Shown: in pieces, positions 36,260-49,424 of the stretch
Numbering within the stretch: the stretch's first letter is position 1
Layout: every line of letters begins with the position of its first letter
Origin: Dryas octopetala
Taxonomy: Eukaryota; Streptophyta; Magnoliopsida; Rosales; Rosaceae
Direction of reading: 5' to 3'
DNA: 64,000 nucleotides
Assembly (NCBI GenBank): GCA_963921425.1
Contig: OY992835.1
Span: 17,484,001-17,548,000 of the forward strand
Position numbers and translations under genes: made by a program
The notes under the pieces: generated by a model
Told to the model about the DNA's origin: nothing
What the model saw: the letters and a program-made list of their open reading frames with translations, nothing else
Database searches by the model: none

Positions 36260-39200
36260 GGTTTTACTTCTACTTTTTAATGGCTTAATTTGCTTTGTTT
36301 TTGGTTTTTGTTTTGAGAAACATTTTTATTTTTCTCAGTCTTTGGAGTTGGAGAGTTCAACGAGTACGGGGTCCGAGTCAAACAAGTTTCGGATTTCCTA
36401 GTAAAGACGCGGTGTGGGGAAGCCAAAAAGAAGCTGGGCTAAGTTCGGTGGAAAGGACATGTGTCTCCTTGTCTTCTACAATTATGGCAATTGTGTCCCT
36501 GTTCATCAAAAAGTCTCATCAGGATGGTCAATCTTGTGAAAAGATATCAACTTTGCTATAGACATAGACCTATAGTCTATGGTCGATTTGACAAATTTTA
36601 AACTATGCTTTTCTTTTTATCTCTTTTAGGGTAATTTTGTATATTTAACGTTAAAATAAAGCATTTTAGTTAAATTTTTACAATTGATAACTAATTCATT
36701 TAATTAATTGGAGACAAAGCAAAATATAGACGTTTATAAAAGATAAGTAATTAAGCTCAATTAGAAAGTCTTGGTAGATGGTAAAAAGTATTAGGTAATA
36801 GAAGATTTTACTCATGCAATAAATATGTAATTAAAGAGAACTTCAGCTCCTGGCAAAAAAAAAAAAAAAGAGAACTTTAGTCAAGGTAAAAATATCGGGC
36901 CTAGATCCTTTTTTGGATTTACCTCTCGTCTTCTTTTTTCTTCTTCAAATCTCAACCATACAAGTTGATTAAAGCCGAATCCAACGGAATATGGGAATTT
37001 GCTGCAGATGTTTTATAAGTGAATCTCAGTATTTAAGACTTAAAGAGTGTTTCAACTACTATTACTAAAACACAGAGACAGGTTTTTCTTTAAAACAAGG
37101 TCGTAAGATCTTTAAACAGTCAATGGCTAAGATTTTTAAGATCGAGAAGAGAAAAGGGGAGGGGAAAACAATTGGAGAGGATCAGGTCCAAAAATATCTG
37201 CATGCAAACCTACCATTCAAAGTTCACAGTCAGACTTATGGTAGAGACTCAAATGTTGTTTTGTGTTTTGTTTCTGTTAAGTTTTTTTATATTTTTCTCA
37301 ATTAAATTTATTACTTTCTTTTTGTCAAAATAAGGTTTAAGGTGTGAAATTAATTGATTTTCTTTTGTTTTTTTTTTTAAAGTTCAGTTAAAAAATAAGA
37401 TTGATAACTCAGTTCACTTACTACATAAATCTCATCTAGGTTCATTTTAATAAAATGTACGCGACACGGTAACTCACCAAGCGCTAGGTACTGTTCACCG
37501 AGAGCTCTGCAATTGCCACTGTCATATAGTAACTATATGAAGCTGCATAAAAATGATACTTGTTGATATATCTTATGTCTTTTCTTACATAAACATGTCA
37601 AAAACTAATGAAAACAGCATAAAACAAACAATTTAAGCTTATGAAGTCACATTCACCCATGTTATAGCATAAAAATAATTGTCACTAATTGTCGATGTCC
37701 AACCCAACGAGCACTCGACGCCAAAAATACATAAAAAATTTAAAATATGGGCTTATTTGTCACAAAGTGGACATATTTGACCTTGTAACTTTTTACGTGA
37801 GTTTAGTTATGATTAAGAGTTTTTTTTTTTTTTTCACAATGAAATTAATCGTTAAAAGCAGGAGTTTTGTACTTTTGTAATGGAAAAGAACAGTGGGGCC
37901 GGGCATCTAAGTAGTGGATTGCATAAAGTTGGATATTGTAATGGAAAAGCTTAAAGTAATAGCAAATTTATAGTGTGCTGCAATTCATCTGTCATTTTGT
38001 ATAACTAAATTATTGGGAAAATATATTTAAGCTGACTGCATAAATATATAGCTTTTTATTGGACAAAATATATGATATATGTTTGTATATAGCTCACATG
38101 CCGCCAGTATGGTGGCTATAAAATTCCCAACTAGCTAGAACTTTCCTCTTGTGCTTCTCACAACAGCTGTGATGATCTAAAATATCATATAGAAAGTAGA
38201 ATTGCAGCCCAATTGACTATGATTTTAATCAAACCCAAATTCCCAATTTTGATCAGAACCCTTTCATTAGCAGTCAACCAGTAGTAATCAAAATCTTCCT
38301 AGGTTAGAACTTAGAAGTGTTTAGATTGGAAAATGGTTATAATTTTCTAAAAAATTAGGTACGTACGTGGCTGCAATTTGTGTATAAGCCATAGTTTCAA
38401 TCCTAGGTACATAGTTTGTAACTTTATATATATACGCCAACCAAAGACGATTTATTGGTCCAAAAGTTGAAGAGGGACCAATGTATAATCTCTAGCTCAG
38501 AGAGTTGTACCGCCACTAATACAATGAAGAATAACCCAGAACTAGTAATTAATTGGGTCAAATCTGGACTATATAAATCTCATCAGCTGTGGACAATTCA
38601 AGAATGCAGTCCAGCCAGGAGCTTAATATATTATGACCCAAACAAAGATATATGGAACTCAGTAGATCATGACCTGCATTAAGAATGGTTATGAATTAAT
38701 GACAAACTTATCGTGTTAAATTTTGAAAACTCATACTTTCTTTTTTTTTTGCCTAGAATTCATTTTTTTTATTTAGACTAATAGTTGGTAAAGAAAATGA
38801 CGAGAATTAAACTTTTATCACAGATGCAAGTAAAGTATGTAAATAACAATACTCGTTACTTAAAAAAGCTTTTGATCGAATTTCACAATCTTAAATACAT
38901 TAAGGTTAATTTCATATTTGTAATAAAGTTGAAGGTTTGATATATCCAACACATAATTTAATTAGCAGCACCATAAAATATAAATTTATGATTACTTCAA
39001 TTACATTATAATAAAAGAATTAAGAATTTAATAACAATCACATGTCTATTTAAAAAAATGTTAGCACTATCTAATAATATTATCAATTGTATGAAGAATA
39101 ATTATATTATTCACGTTAACTCATGTATTGGTCTGGAAGACTTAAAGTATATATCATGCCATGCAGAAATTTGAATTTTTCAAATGTCCAACTCGCACCA

Positions 39201-40240
39201 AAATATATATTCGCCAAAAGACTTGGTTCATAGAATATTTAAACCGTGGATTCTGCAGTTGACCTTCAATTTCATATATACACATTGGGATTGAGACTTT
39301 GAGTGTCAAAGCTAGCAAATTAATTGACCATAGACAGCTTCCTATATATTGAAGTTTGACTGTGTGTACCAAAAGAAAAAGAATTACAAGGCAAAAATAG
39401 AAAAGGAACTAATTAAAAAAAATATACATATTTATAAGACAATATATAACTATATAAGACATAGACTCTTTGGTTGTCAAATTATTAGTAATAAAAGATT
39501 AAGCAGCTAGAGACCAACCAAAGAGAAAAAGTCCAAGTTTCCGCAACTATGTCTATATATGAAGTCTATGATATAAATAATTAAAAATTAATAAAAGTCA
39601 GTATATTTTTGCTGTCTACTCTGAATTAGATGGACTCCAAATTCTTTTGTGGAATTCAAAAGAAGAATTATCATTACATGTATATATATTTGCATGCATC
39701 CAAAAACCTAGTACCAAATCTCAACCTACATGCACAAACCATACTCTAACAGAATAACACATACATATCCCATGCATAATTACTCCACCAGTTTTTTATG
39801 ATTTTTGCTATCTCACACCATGCACTCATTAATTAATAGGCCCATTAATAAAGAAAGATAATTTGTTTCTTTGTTTTTGTGGCATATATAATTGGTATGG
39901 TACGTATGCCTGAAATATTTAAGGCCTGATCGACCTCTGATCCTAACTCCTAAGCAGACTTTCCTTTGGGATGTGTGTTGATGCAAATTTCCGTGAGATA
40001 GATGCAACAACTTAGAGATAGTGACCTGGCTGATCAGAAGCCTTGCCGGATGATGACGTGGATGTTGATTGGGATCTTCCTGCAAATGAACACAAAATCA
40101 AAGGAGATGGACCGGTGTGGTACCAGCCAAACACGCTCCGATGATGAAGTCAGTGATGTGTGTTTGGTGGTGTTTGAATAAAAGTGAGGAAGAACATGGG
40201 ATGAACTTGGGAGAATGGGAAGAACAAGGCAAATGTTCTG
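36260..40240. other. Intergenic, no gene recognised
   Basis: AT-rich DNA with short unrelated ORFs. On the minus strand a TATATAA box near 40331-40346 and an acceptor-like TTTGCAG at about 40080-40086 hint at a transcribed locus between roughly 40310 and 39900, but I found no convincing start codon or conserved protein. Confidence 0.4.
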
Positions 40241-40451
40241 GGTTTTCTCAAAGGTTCAAATGTGTTTTTGGTAAGCCAAAGTTTGTGCAAGTGTTTGTTT
40301 TGTGATGGCTGGCCTCTTTGGCTTTGTGTATATAAGTTGGTTTATATAGACAAGGGAAGTTGTGGAAAGTAAGCTACCTGCATGTGGATGAATGGTTGAG
40401 GGGGATCCACGCGTTCGGTCATGAATAGCAGCATGCACAGCTATTCATTTC

Positions 40452-40483
40452 CTTTGCATTCAATGCTGCATTGAATGCAAGGA
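40452..40483. repeat. Near-perfect palindrome
   Basis: The arms TGCATTCAATG and CATTGAATGCA face each other around CTG, flanked by CCT and AGG. It precedes the GC-rich tandem repeat region that starts near 40560. Confidence 0.85.
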
Positions 40484-40850
40484 TGGAAGATCAGGTGGAA
40501 TGCCTCAATAGTCATGGCTGTGAGCTGGAATGTCTCATCTGTCAGAGAGTCATGTCAGGTGCACTTGAGTATGGCGGTTCGCCCCAACGTGATCTTCTTT
40601 AGAATGGCGGTGGGAGGCCGAGCCGATCCGAACACATGTCTTCACGTGTAGACGTGAAACCCATGTATGATCGGATCGGATCGGATCGGATTTTAGACAA
40701 GTCGGCCAAGCCGATCAGGTAGGTAGTGCAGTGATCCCCTCAAGTGGAATCCGGCCGCAACTAGGATTTGAGATGATGATCACCAAAGCCGAGCCGATCC
40801 GAACTGGGAATGGAATGGACTGAGTTGATGTGGTGACGTGGAGATCCAAG

Positions 40851-41240
40851 TCTGATCGTGATCGGTCATTGGGCCGGGCCGAGCCGAACCAATGGTCGAG
40901 ATGATCCGGTGGTGACAAGATTGTCGAAACACGTCTGATCGTGATCGGTCATTGGGCCGGGCCGAGCCGAACCAATGGTTGAGATGATCAGGACAGGTGG
41001 TGACAAGATTGTCGAAGCACGTCTGATCGTGATCGGTCATTGGGCCGGGCCGAGCCGAACCAATGGTCGAGATGATCCGGTGGTGACAAGATTGTCGAAA
41101 CACGTCTGATCGTGATCGGTCATTGGGCCGGGCCGAGCCGAACCAATGGTTGAGATGATCAGGACAGGTGGTGACAAGATTGTCGAAGCACGTCTGATCG
41201 TGATCGGTCATTGGGCCAGGCCGAGCCGAACCAATGGTCG
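40851..41240. repeat. Two-level tandem repeat: 83/88 bp units in 171 bp pairs
   Basis: The motif TCTGATCGTGATCGGTCATT starts at 40851, 40934, 41022, 41105 and 41193, so spacings alternate 83, 88, 83, 88. The 88 bp form has an extra AGGACAGG-type segment and GTTGAGATGATC in place of GTCGAGATGATC. The array is therefore a duplicated 171 bp pair plus a partial copy. GC-rich, with GCCGAGCCGA motifs that continue on both sides (40610-41400). The long minus-strand ORF here (40780-41211) simply reads through the repeat. Confidence 0.9.
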
Positions 41241-41399
41241 AGGTGTGACTGGAGAAAGATGATCTCCAGATCCGAGCCGAACTGATGGTGCCGAAAAAGA
41301 TGATCTCTCGAATTCCTGGTGGATCTCAATGTCGGTTCGGATCGGATATGGGTAACCCGGAGGTAAGAGCCGATCTCATATGTACATGCTGTTGGCGTT

Positions 41400-44300
41400 G
41401 CTAAGCTGAGATGATGACATAGATGGCTGGGTCTGACAAAGTTGACCATCAAAGAGTCTGAGCAAAAATGGGACCTGGTGTGCCACGTGTTAGTCTGTGT
41501 TTGGCCATTGAATCCATGTGGATTTATCCACAAACAATGTGGAAGGAGGTCAATTACAAGGAGCAGTAAGATCTTACTTCAACATCCAAATTTAAATCTA
41601 GTCTATTTAATATGCATATTTATATTTACTTCTTTAATCATTCTTTAAGACCAGGTGTCCTGGTCTATTTTGAATAAGAGAAGACAAAGGGAACTTGTCT
41701 ACTAGCTAGTAGCTAGGGAATTCATTTGTCCATACAAACGCTTGTTAAGGACTCAACTCAAGACAACTTATTCTATGAGCAATTGAATCAAAATTTTATA
41801 GATAATCTGAAAAAATGTTTAAGTATATAGGACTCAATCTTTCATTACATGAAATCACCATAAATTTGGGGAAAAAAAAACAAACAAGGAGTTGGTAGCA
41901 ACCGTTAAATGCAAAAGCACATGCATGCTACAATTCTTTGTAGGTGGCCGGTATAGAATTTGTAATTAATATCTTCTTAATTTTGTGGTCTGGTTTTCTA
42001 AAACATGGGGATAATGCCATTGGGTTAGGCTGTTCCCAAAATACCAAATCTTGACCCACCGGCTGATCGAGATGACCAGAAAATTAATCAAAGACTCACT
42101 CTTACCCAACACGTACAACATATGTATATATATGCCACCACCGTCCATGAATCAGAGGCCAAAATCCAAACAACACAGACTACAATTAAGTAAAGGCTAC
42201 ATGAACTACGAGAGTGAAGTCTGAACATTAATTAAACATTAAACAAAACAAAAATTAATTGTCCTCTTCTTCCTCCTCGGCCCACCGGCCTAGCTAGCTA
42301 GAGTACGTGCCTCTAATATATGACTATGACACAGTTAGTGATCGATCAGCCACTTTTCTTTTATGGGATAGATATGCATGGCCAAATTAGGAAGAGAACG
42401 AATTTTTTTTGGCATGTTATGTTGGCAGTGTGTCAAGTCTGAACATCACATTTAAGAAGAAGAAAAAAAACTTATCTACTATATACATTTACATATGACT
42501 ATATGAGAGAGACTGAGAATACATCAGTTAGATAGAACTGTTTCTTCAGATTTAAAAACTAATTTATATGTAATTTAAATTTACACTTTGACAATATAAT
42601 ACGAGTAACTGTAAATATGCAAGAGAGAATTTTCTTATGCATAGGCATATAGCTAGGTCTCCATGAAAAACATGTGATTTGGAAAAAGCACGCAGCTGCT
42701 GGCCTAGTGGTACGTACCCAATATATGTTTGGAACAGGACCCTCTGCATGCTTTGAATCTTTTGGCGCAGTGTAAACATTTCCCCATCATATTTGGTCTC
42801 CGAATATACAGTTTTAATTTTGACTCTGCCCTAATATATGCAACTTTGTGACCCTTTGATGTGCACAGCTTCATGTGCTAACTTTCAGCACCTTCCTAGC
42901 TATGAATAAGTTTTGAGGGGCAGTTTAAAGATGGGCTGACTGAGTCTCTTTTCAAAATGTACATACGTTTAATAAAAATAACTTTAAAACCCAACTCTTT
43001 TTTAATCTTTTTAATTTCTCACTGGAGGTTGGAACCTTTATTAATTGGTGACAAATGTAAAATTGGTATATATATATATATAGAAAGTTGAGAAAAATGA
43101 TGGATGAGACAAAGAAGTCGTGTTCCATATCTTTAGATATGTAGGTGGATTCAAATTCTCTACTTGTTTCTAGTTGATTTTAAATTTTAGTTATATATTT
43201 ATTATTCAAAATAGAAAAAGATGAAATGGATTCATATTTCTTTTTTAGTGTTAGTTTGGTTAGACCTATGTATTTATAACTATTGAATTTATATGACAAG
43301 GTTAATATTTAAATAAGCAAAAACAAAGACAGCAAGAGAATCAAAATCAGGCCTACTGGTTGTTGAAAGCCCATTACTATCAGTCTGAGACTAGTAGAAT
43401 CCGAGTTCAATGTCCATAGAAAGAGAGATCCTAATTCTTTAAGGCTACAACTGGGCCTAGGCCCAACCCAAAAGATTATCTTTAATATATGTGATCAGTG
43501 GGCCCCGCCTAATCAGTCAACTGGTTAACTTATTGACCTGAGATTGATTGACCTTGTCTTAAATTCTTAATTAATTTGTTTGGGAATATTGCAGGATATA
43601 GGGGCCCATACATTACAATATGATTAATAGAGATTACCACTCATTTTTATTTCGAGAGCAGATGGAGATGGATTTGGGTTTATCAGAATTGGCAAATGAC
43701 ATTAGGACAACTATATATAACCATATTTATCTAGCTACTGTCATCCCATTCTGTAAAGGATGTTATCAGTCATCACTTTCTCGAATAATTCACATGCAAT
43801 ATTCAAACACAAATTAATATATATGTTTACCAAGTCATTATCAGTTATGTAAGAAATTCAGCAACGAAAGCAAGCCCTTAATTAATTATTAAGCTAATTA
43901 ATTGTATGCTTTCACACTATTATATGACATATCTTTTTTTTGTTTTTTGGGTGGAATCACTCGATCCAGTCCATCTTTTGACATTGTGTTTGAGCTTTAA
44001 GAAAATAACTTGTCTGTTCCGGTGACATGGAAAGGCTAGCTGTGTCATGGCAGAGAGAGAAAGAGAGAAGAACGAGAGGAGAACAAGAGGGGAGAGAGAG
44101 AGACAGAGAGAGAAAGAGTCAATGAGAAGAAGGTGGGGATGTCACCTCTCCCTGGGACCCTATCCCAGTGATAAGAAAGTTTCTCTCATTTCATATATAT
44201 CAGATCTTCTTTGATCTTATTTATTAGTACTTTTATATGTAGCATATATGAATATGTTTGAGTGAAAGCATCTCCTAACATCTTAGGTATCTCCTCCACT

Positions 44301-45007
44301 CTAGTTATATTAGCTTATTTCTTCCCGAAATTATTTTCCAACAGATTAACTATCCGGTTTGCTAATTTAGTATTTACTTTTTTGTTAGCTAAATTTGGGT
44401 GAAATGAGAGAGAAAATAGCTATAGCTAAAGCAACCCCACTTAAAGAATTTTTGAATTATTTAAATGTAACCATACAAATTTACCCCACATCAGCCATAA
44501 TATCAAATTTTAAGAAATAATAAAATATTCATATTAGCTAGAATAGAGATCATTGATGGAGTTAAATTTTAAAAGTAGTTAGCTAAAATAAATTTCTAAC
44601 ATTTTTTGTACAAATTTAATTATAATATAAGTAAGTTTGTTGGAATTGCTCACGTTAAATTTTTAAACCGTAAGTCCTAACCTTGTCTTATACAATGGAT
44701 AGATCTTTAAGAGGCATCTTAATTAAATCTTAAGATGCATGAAATCTTAATTAACCTTGTCTTATATGGAGTACTCGTGTGAATTAACTAGCATGCATGA
44801 CTCAGGCACAGTGATAAGTCATATATAAGCAAGTGACTAGATAGTATAATAATGATTTCACATGCAATCCATCCGGATTTTATCACCATTATTACTACAC
44901 CTAATTTTTTAATCAGCTCTTAAATTTTTTTTATTTGTTGTATTATATTTGTGTGTGTTTAACTTGTAGTTCCTTGTCCTAGTCATTATGTAATTATATA
45001 ATAGGTC
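41400..45007. other. Intergenic, no gene recognised
   Basis: AT-rich DNA. A purine-rich GAGA stretch at 44048-44120 and a short inverted CTGGGA...TCCCAG motif near 44151-44166 are the only distinctive features. ORFs here are short and unrelated to known families. Confidence 0.45.
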
Positions 45008-45015
45008 CTACGAAT

Positions 45016-45449
45016 TAGGGGTGGGCGTCGGGCGGGTGGGTCAGGTGGGAGCCCAAACTATCTCCGACTAAACAGCTTGGATCATAGTCAGGGATGGGTC
45101 AGAGACGATCAGAAAATGGGTTGGCCGAGAAGGTGGCTTGCCTGAGAGATAGTGGCTGATGGAGGTGGTTCTTGTGCTGCAATGGTGGACGTGGTGGACG
45201 ATGACAGAAATGGGGGTGGTTGGTGGCGGAAATGGAGGTGGTTGCAGACTTATAGTGCCTAAGAAGATGGTGGCTACTGGCTTGCCTGAGAAGATGGTGG
45301 CTGGAATCTTGGCGGGCGGGTCGGCTTTGACGGTCGGTGGAAGGGGGCGGCCGACACCGGCCCGTTAGTGATCGGACGGGCCAGCTTACAGCTTGGCGGG
45401 TCGGTGGAGGCGGGCGGGCCGAGTTCGGATGGGTTGATGCCCAATCCTA
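45016..45449. mobile_element. hAT-like MITE, 434 bp
   Basis: The inverted ends are TAGGGGTGGGC and TAGGATTGGGC, flanked by an almost identical 8 bp duplication, CTACGAAT (45008-45015) and CTACGGAT (45450-45457). The body is GC-rich with repeated GGTGG, GGCGGGT and GAGAAGGTGGC-type motifs. No transposase. Confidence 0.75.
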
Positions 45450-45560
45450 CTACGGATTGATATGATTTTACTAGCCAAAACATGATGTAGCAGCATATAA
45501 AGAAAGAAAAACTATAGTACCTAATACAATAAATAATGAAAATAAAAGTGACATAATTTA

Positions 45561-45905
45561 AAGAGATAATTAGGCTCAAGTTTTTTAGAAAAATAATTTT
45601 TAGATGAAGACCAAAACATTTTAAAATTTATAAGAAAAATCTTTTAATTCATAATAAAGTCCTTTTAATTTATAAAAAAATTATTTTAATTCATAATAAA
45701 GTCCTTCTCCGATTTGAAGAATATTAGCCCCTATTTAAAGGATATTTCCCTTTATAGGGTGTAGAGTAAATTTTGTTGAGGTTATCCAAAATTTTGGAGT
45801 TAAAACCTAGCATAAAGTCGTCAAAGAAAAAAATAAAAGAACTTAATTAAAAATTTTAAATCACTACTAATTTTAGTCTAAAAAAATTCATCAATAGACT
45901 AAGTC
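45561..45905. repeat. Interspersed repeat family R1, uninterrupted copy
   Basis: From AGAGATAATTAGGCTCAAG to TTTTAGTCTAAAAAAATTC this block aligns by eye with 49372-49424 plus 50393-50690. Shared blocks include AATTTATAAGAAAA, TTTTAATTCATAATAAAG and AACTTAATTAAAAA. A shorter minus-orientation relative lies near 59850-59935. Origin unknown; perhaps a retroelement or MITE remnant. Confidence 0.7.
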
Positions 45906-46121
45906 TCCTAATTTAAATGTTAAACAAAAGAAGACAATTATCAGCTTAAACTAGCCATAGCCATATTTAGTTATGCATATTTTGGAATATCATGACGACA
46001 TTGTATGTCACATCAGCTCGCACCTGTTGGGCATGCAATGGATGCTCAATAATGCCCCATATTTATATAATTCCATTTCATTTTATTATTTAAATTTGGT
46101 CCTTATCTAATATCTACCAAG

Positions 46122-46276
46122 CAAGGAGTCAAATTTCGAAATTTTCGGCGAAATTTCGCCGAAAATTTCGTTTTTTAGGGGTATGGAAATTTTAATACCA
46201 TACCAAATTAATTTCGAAAAATTTCGCCGAAATTTCGGCGAAATTTTCCAAAATTTCGGCGAAATTTTTGATATAG
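46122..46276. mobile_element. Short palindromic MITE, 155 bp, hAT-like
   Basis: An exact 8 bp direct repeat CTACCAAG flanks it (46114-46121 and 46277-46284). The body consists almost wholly of TTTCGGCGAAATTT and TTTCGCCGAAATTT palindromes plus an internal GGTATGG...CCATACC inverted pair, so it can fold on itself in several registers. The termini are only weakly inverted, so family placement rests mainly on the TSD size. Confidence 0.65.
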
Positions 46277-46777
46277 CTACCAAGTTCCCAATTAATAGTC
46301 AAACAAATTTAAGCATGAAAAAATTAATGAAATGGAGCAGTACTAAGAGGTAGATGAAAACAAAAATAATATACTAATTTAATGCTAAGCATGCAAGATC
46401 AAGTAGATGAAAACAAATTAATGTACAAGATTAATGAGATCGATCGAGTTGTGTAACAAAAAGAATTAGTTCATACTTAATCAATCTTAATTAGGCTTGC
46501 TTAATTTTGTTGATTCCCAAACTAGCCAGAGCTCGCAACTCCCGAGGTGCTTGATGCATTTATAAAAGCAGTTACTTCATGCATTTAAGCTACCCCTATT
46601 AAATTAGACTTATATTAATTAGTAATGACAAGTTGACAACTTTATATAAATGATAAAATAACTTCAAGCCAAAAAAGAAAAAGAAAAAAAAACTCTAAAT
46701 CCTCTTGAATGAGCTGTCTTGTAAGTCTTAACTTGTGACTAAAATGCCAACTTGCATAGTTGCATGCACCCCCTAAA

Positions 46778-47502
46778 TAGGGATGGACACGGGTCGGTTT
46801 GGTTCGGTTTAGCCCCCAAACCGTAGACCAAACCAATGCCTTCGGGTTAGTAATTTTTCAAACCAAACCAACCCAATGAAGGTGAAACAACCGAACCAAA
46901 CCAAACCAATTAAAGTCGGGTTGGGTTGGTCGGTTTAATCGGTTTGGGCATGTCTCAAAATACAATTAAAATTTAGGCCCAAATTATAAATGAATGAAAC
47001 TCCCTTTAAGTTATAAAATTAATGTCTCTATTTTCTACACATGAACCCAATTCAGTACATGTCTGCTTTTACAGTAGAACAATTACAGTCACATGTAAAA
47101 CAAGAAAGCCATATATGTGAAACATTAATATTAATATATTAAAGAATAAAGCCATGTGAAAGATTAATATTAATTTATTATAATATTAAAGAACATAGGC
47201 CATGAAACTAGGGGAGGTGAGATGAGTTCTCATTGCTTTGAGCCTTTGACCATTCTAAACAAGGTGAGATGAGAAACTAGACATGTGAATATTTAATTTA
47301 ATTTTTTAAATTTTTAGGTCGGGTTGGGTCGGGTTTGATCGGTTATTTGGAACGTCAACCCGCTAACCAACCCATTTGAGGTCGGGTTGGTCGGGTTATG
47401 AACCGACCTCTCTAAATTGGGTGTTAGAAACTGAACCAACCCAACCCATTTTGGTTGGGTTGGTCGGGTTGGTCGGGTTGCATCGGGTTATGTCCACCCC
47501 TA
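46778..47502. mobile_element. hAT-like non-autonomous element, 725 bp
   Basis: A perfect 8 bp duplication CCCCTAAA (46770-46777 and 47503-47510) flanks inverted ends TAGGGATGGACA and TAGGGGTGGACA. Subterminal regions on both sides are rich in GGTCGGTTTGGTT and AACCAAACC-type motifs. The centre is AT-rich and non-coding. Confidence 0.85.
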
Positions 47503-47944
47503 CCCCTAAATTCGGACCCTTTTCAGTTTTCTGCCGGAAAGTTAACTTAATTGTTTTCTGCAAAATCATCTTTCTTTTTTAGAGACTAAAGAAACAATAA
47601 TACGGCATCATGTTAATTATATTGTTAGATTCTGTTTGGTTGCAAAGAAATCGCATGCAATTAAGAAAAAAAAGAAGAGGCAAGTCAAGAAATTGCAGAG
47701 CAAATACATTTATATCCAGAATAATACATTGATTAAACTATACATCTGCATATCGATCGCTAGGAAACAAATTGTACATTGCCTTTCACAATTATCACAG
47801 CTAGCTAGCTCTTACAGATATATTCATCCAAAAAAAGGGTAACAGATTTAACTCTTTTTGTTAAACTGAAAACAACAACAAAAACTTAAAAAAATTAAAA
47901 AAAATTGAGTAATTCATAAAGAGCATAGTTTGTAGTTAAATTTT

Positions 47945-48337
47945 TTACATGAAAAGGGCAGTTCTGGGCCGATCGGATCCAGCAATAGAGGGGTAGCTGG
48001 AGATAGAGACTCCCATTGGGATGGCGAAGGAGGACTCCAAGAAGAGCCGCTGGTGGAAGGTCTCGAGGCTCGCGCTGGCCTCCATCAGCTCCTTCACCAT
48101 CTTTCTGTACGACTCTTTCAGCTTCTTCAACATGCACTTGTACTGCACCTTCACCCACCTCACTCTCATCCTCCTAAACACCCTTGCCACCCCGACCCCC
48201 CTCCTCGCCTTCTGCCCGCCCCCGAGCCGGACTATCGGCAGCTTTCGGCGGCGGAGGGGGATCCCGTAGCGGCTCAGCCGCTGAGTTGGGTCTGTGAGCC
48301 GGTGGCTTTGCTGGTCGAGCTCCTGATCTCGGGCCAT
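47945..48337 (-). CDS. Small basic plant protein of unknown function
   Basis: Single-exon ORF of 130 aa. An Arg/Lys-rich N-terminal half (RRRKLP, RRMRVRW) leads into a helical central segment, KVQYKCMLKKLKESYRKMVK, then a C-terminal part with SSFAIPMGVSISSYP. Similar 110-130 aa plant proteins are, to my memory, conserved but uncharacterised, and I assign no function. The ATG at 48337 is the first in frame, about 90 bp downstream of a TATA box, which supports a real gene. No signal peptide or membrane helix is evident; the basic character would fit a nuclear location, which is inference. Confidence 0.75.
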   Translation of the reverse strand: MARDQELDQQSHRLTDPTQRLSRYGIPLRRRKLPIVRLGGGQKARRGVGVARVFRRMRVRWVKVQYKCMLKKLKESYRKMVKELMEASASLETFHQRLFLESSFAIPMGVSISSYPSIAGSDRPRTALFM

Positions 48338-48425
48338 GTGTGTGAGGAATATAAGAGAGAAAGTTGACTAAGTGAAAACAAAAAACTACTAAGGCATCGT
48401 CCTTGGGTGAGCTATGTGGGCCCTT

Positions 48426-48432
48426 TATATAA
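48426..48432 (-). promoter_or_regulatory. TATA box of the small basic protein gene
   Basis: TATATAA lies about 90 bp upstream of the ATG on the minus strand, between two GGGCCC motifs (48418-48423 and 48445-48450). Confidence 0.6.
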
Positions 48433-49424
48433 GGTTCAGAGTGGGGCCCTTTGAGTGATCTTTGCCGTTGGATCGGATTAACGGTGGTGATCAATCCATG
48501 TCAAACTTGAAATTAATGATGGATTCATACTAGCCGTCCGATTATAATTTGAACTCTGCACAACATTCATGGTATACTTGTTTATGTGGGCCACATATGT
48601 TGATTCTTTTTTCTTGGTCCTTTTTATTGGAAAATTTGCCCCATTTAGTCATTTACTAGTTTTAGTTTTAAATTTTGGTTTCATTAGGTTGATGAAATAA
48701 AGAAAATTCTGCCTTTTGCTTACACCTTGCACAGTGCACACTGAACTCCCTTGCATGAGTGCAACACCTGTAAAGCAGTGCCATAAACTTTTTTCTCTGG
48801 GTGAGATAAGGCCATATACTTTGCCTTAAAGTGACATTTGAGAAGGGTTCTTTTACAGTTTACTCACTCATCTCACATTTAAAAAACTACTATCAACTCA
48901 TTATTCTTGTGATACCTACATATAGTAAAGTTGAGTTCATCTGGTACATAGTAATTCAAATACCATCCACACAAGCATGAGCATATGAATATTGAATACA
49001 AAGTCTTTATAATTATTATTTTTGGATTTGGTGAAATTTGAATAATGGGGTTGGTGAAATTTGAGTTTATTCTGTATTTTTATAAATCACATATGGTTCG
49101 TTGGTCAAGTGTTTTTATAATCACATACATAATATATATCACCCTCTTATTATGACTTTTACTTTATATATTGATATTATACTATATTATATTAAAGGAT
49201 TTTTTTTTTTATATTTTTTTGCTGATAATAAAATAATGGGGTTGTAACTTGTAATCGAGCTGCATCATTCCAACAAACTGAGATTAAAGTACAACACACA
49301 ATCGAATTCACTATGAAGCAAAATTTTAAAAAATATATATTATATATATTTTTTAGAGATAATTAGACTTAGGTTCTTTAGAAAAACAGTTTTTAAATAG
49401 AGATTGGCGGTGTTTTAAAATTTA

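Noticed and set aside
40100-40160. CLE-peptide-like string HTGPSPL on the minus strand
   Set aside because: No ATG or secretion signal upstream, the frame continues past the motif, and the HN ending of CLE peptides is missing.
40780-41211. 143-codon minus-strand ORF with repeated NDRSRSDVFRQSCHH peptide
   Set aside because: It reads straight through the 83/88 bp tandem repeat; the periodic peptide is a by-product of the DNA repeat.
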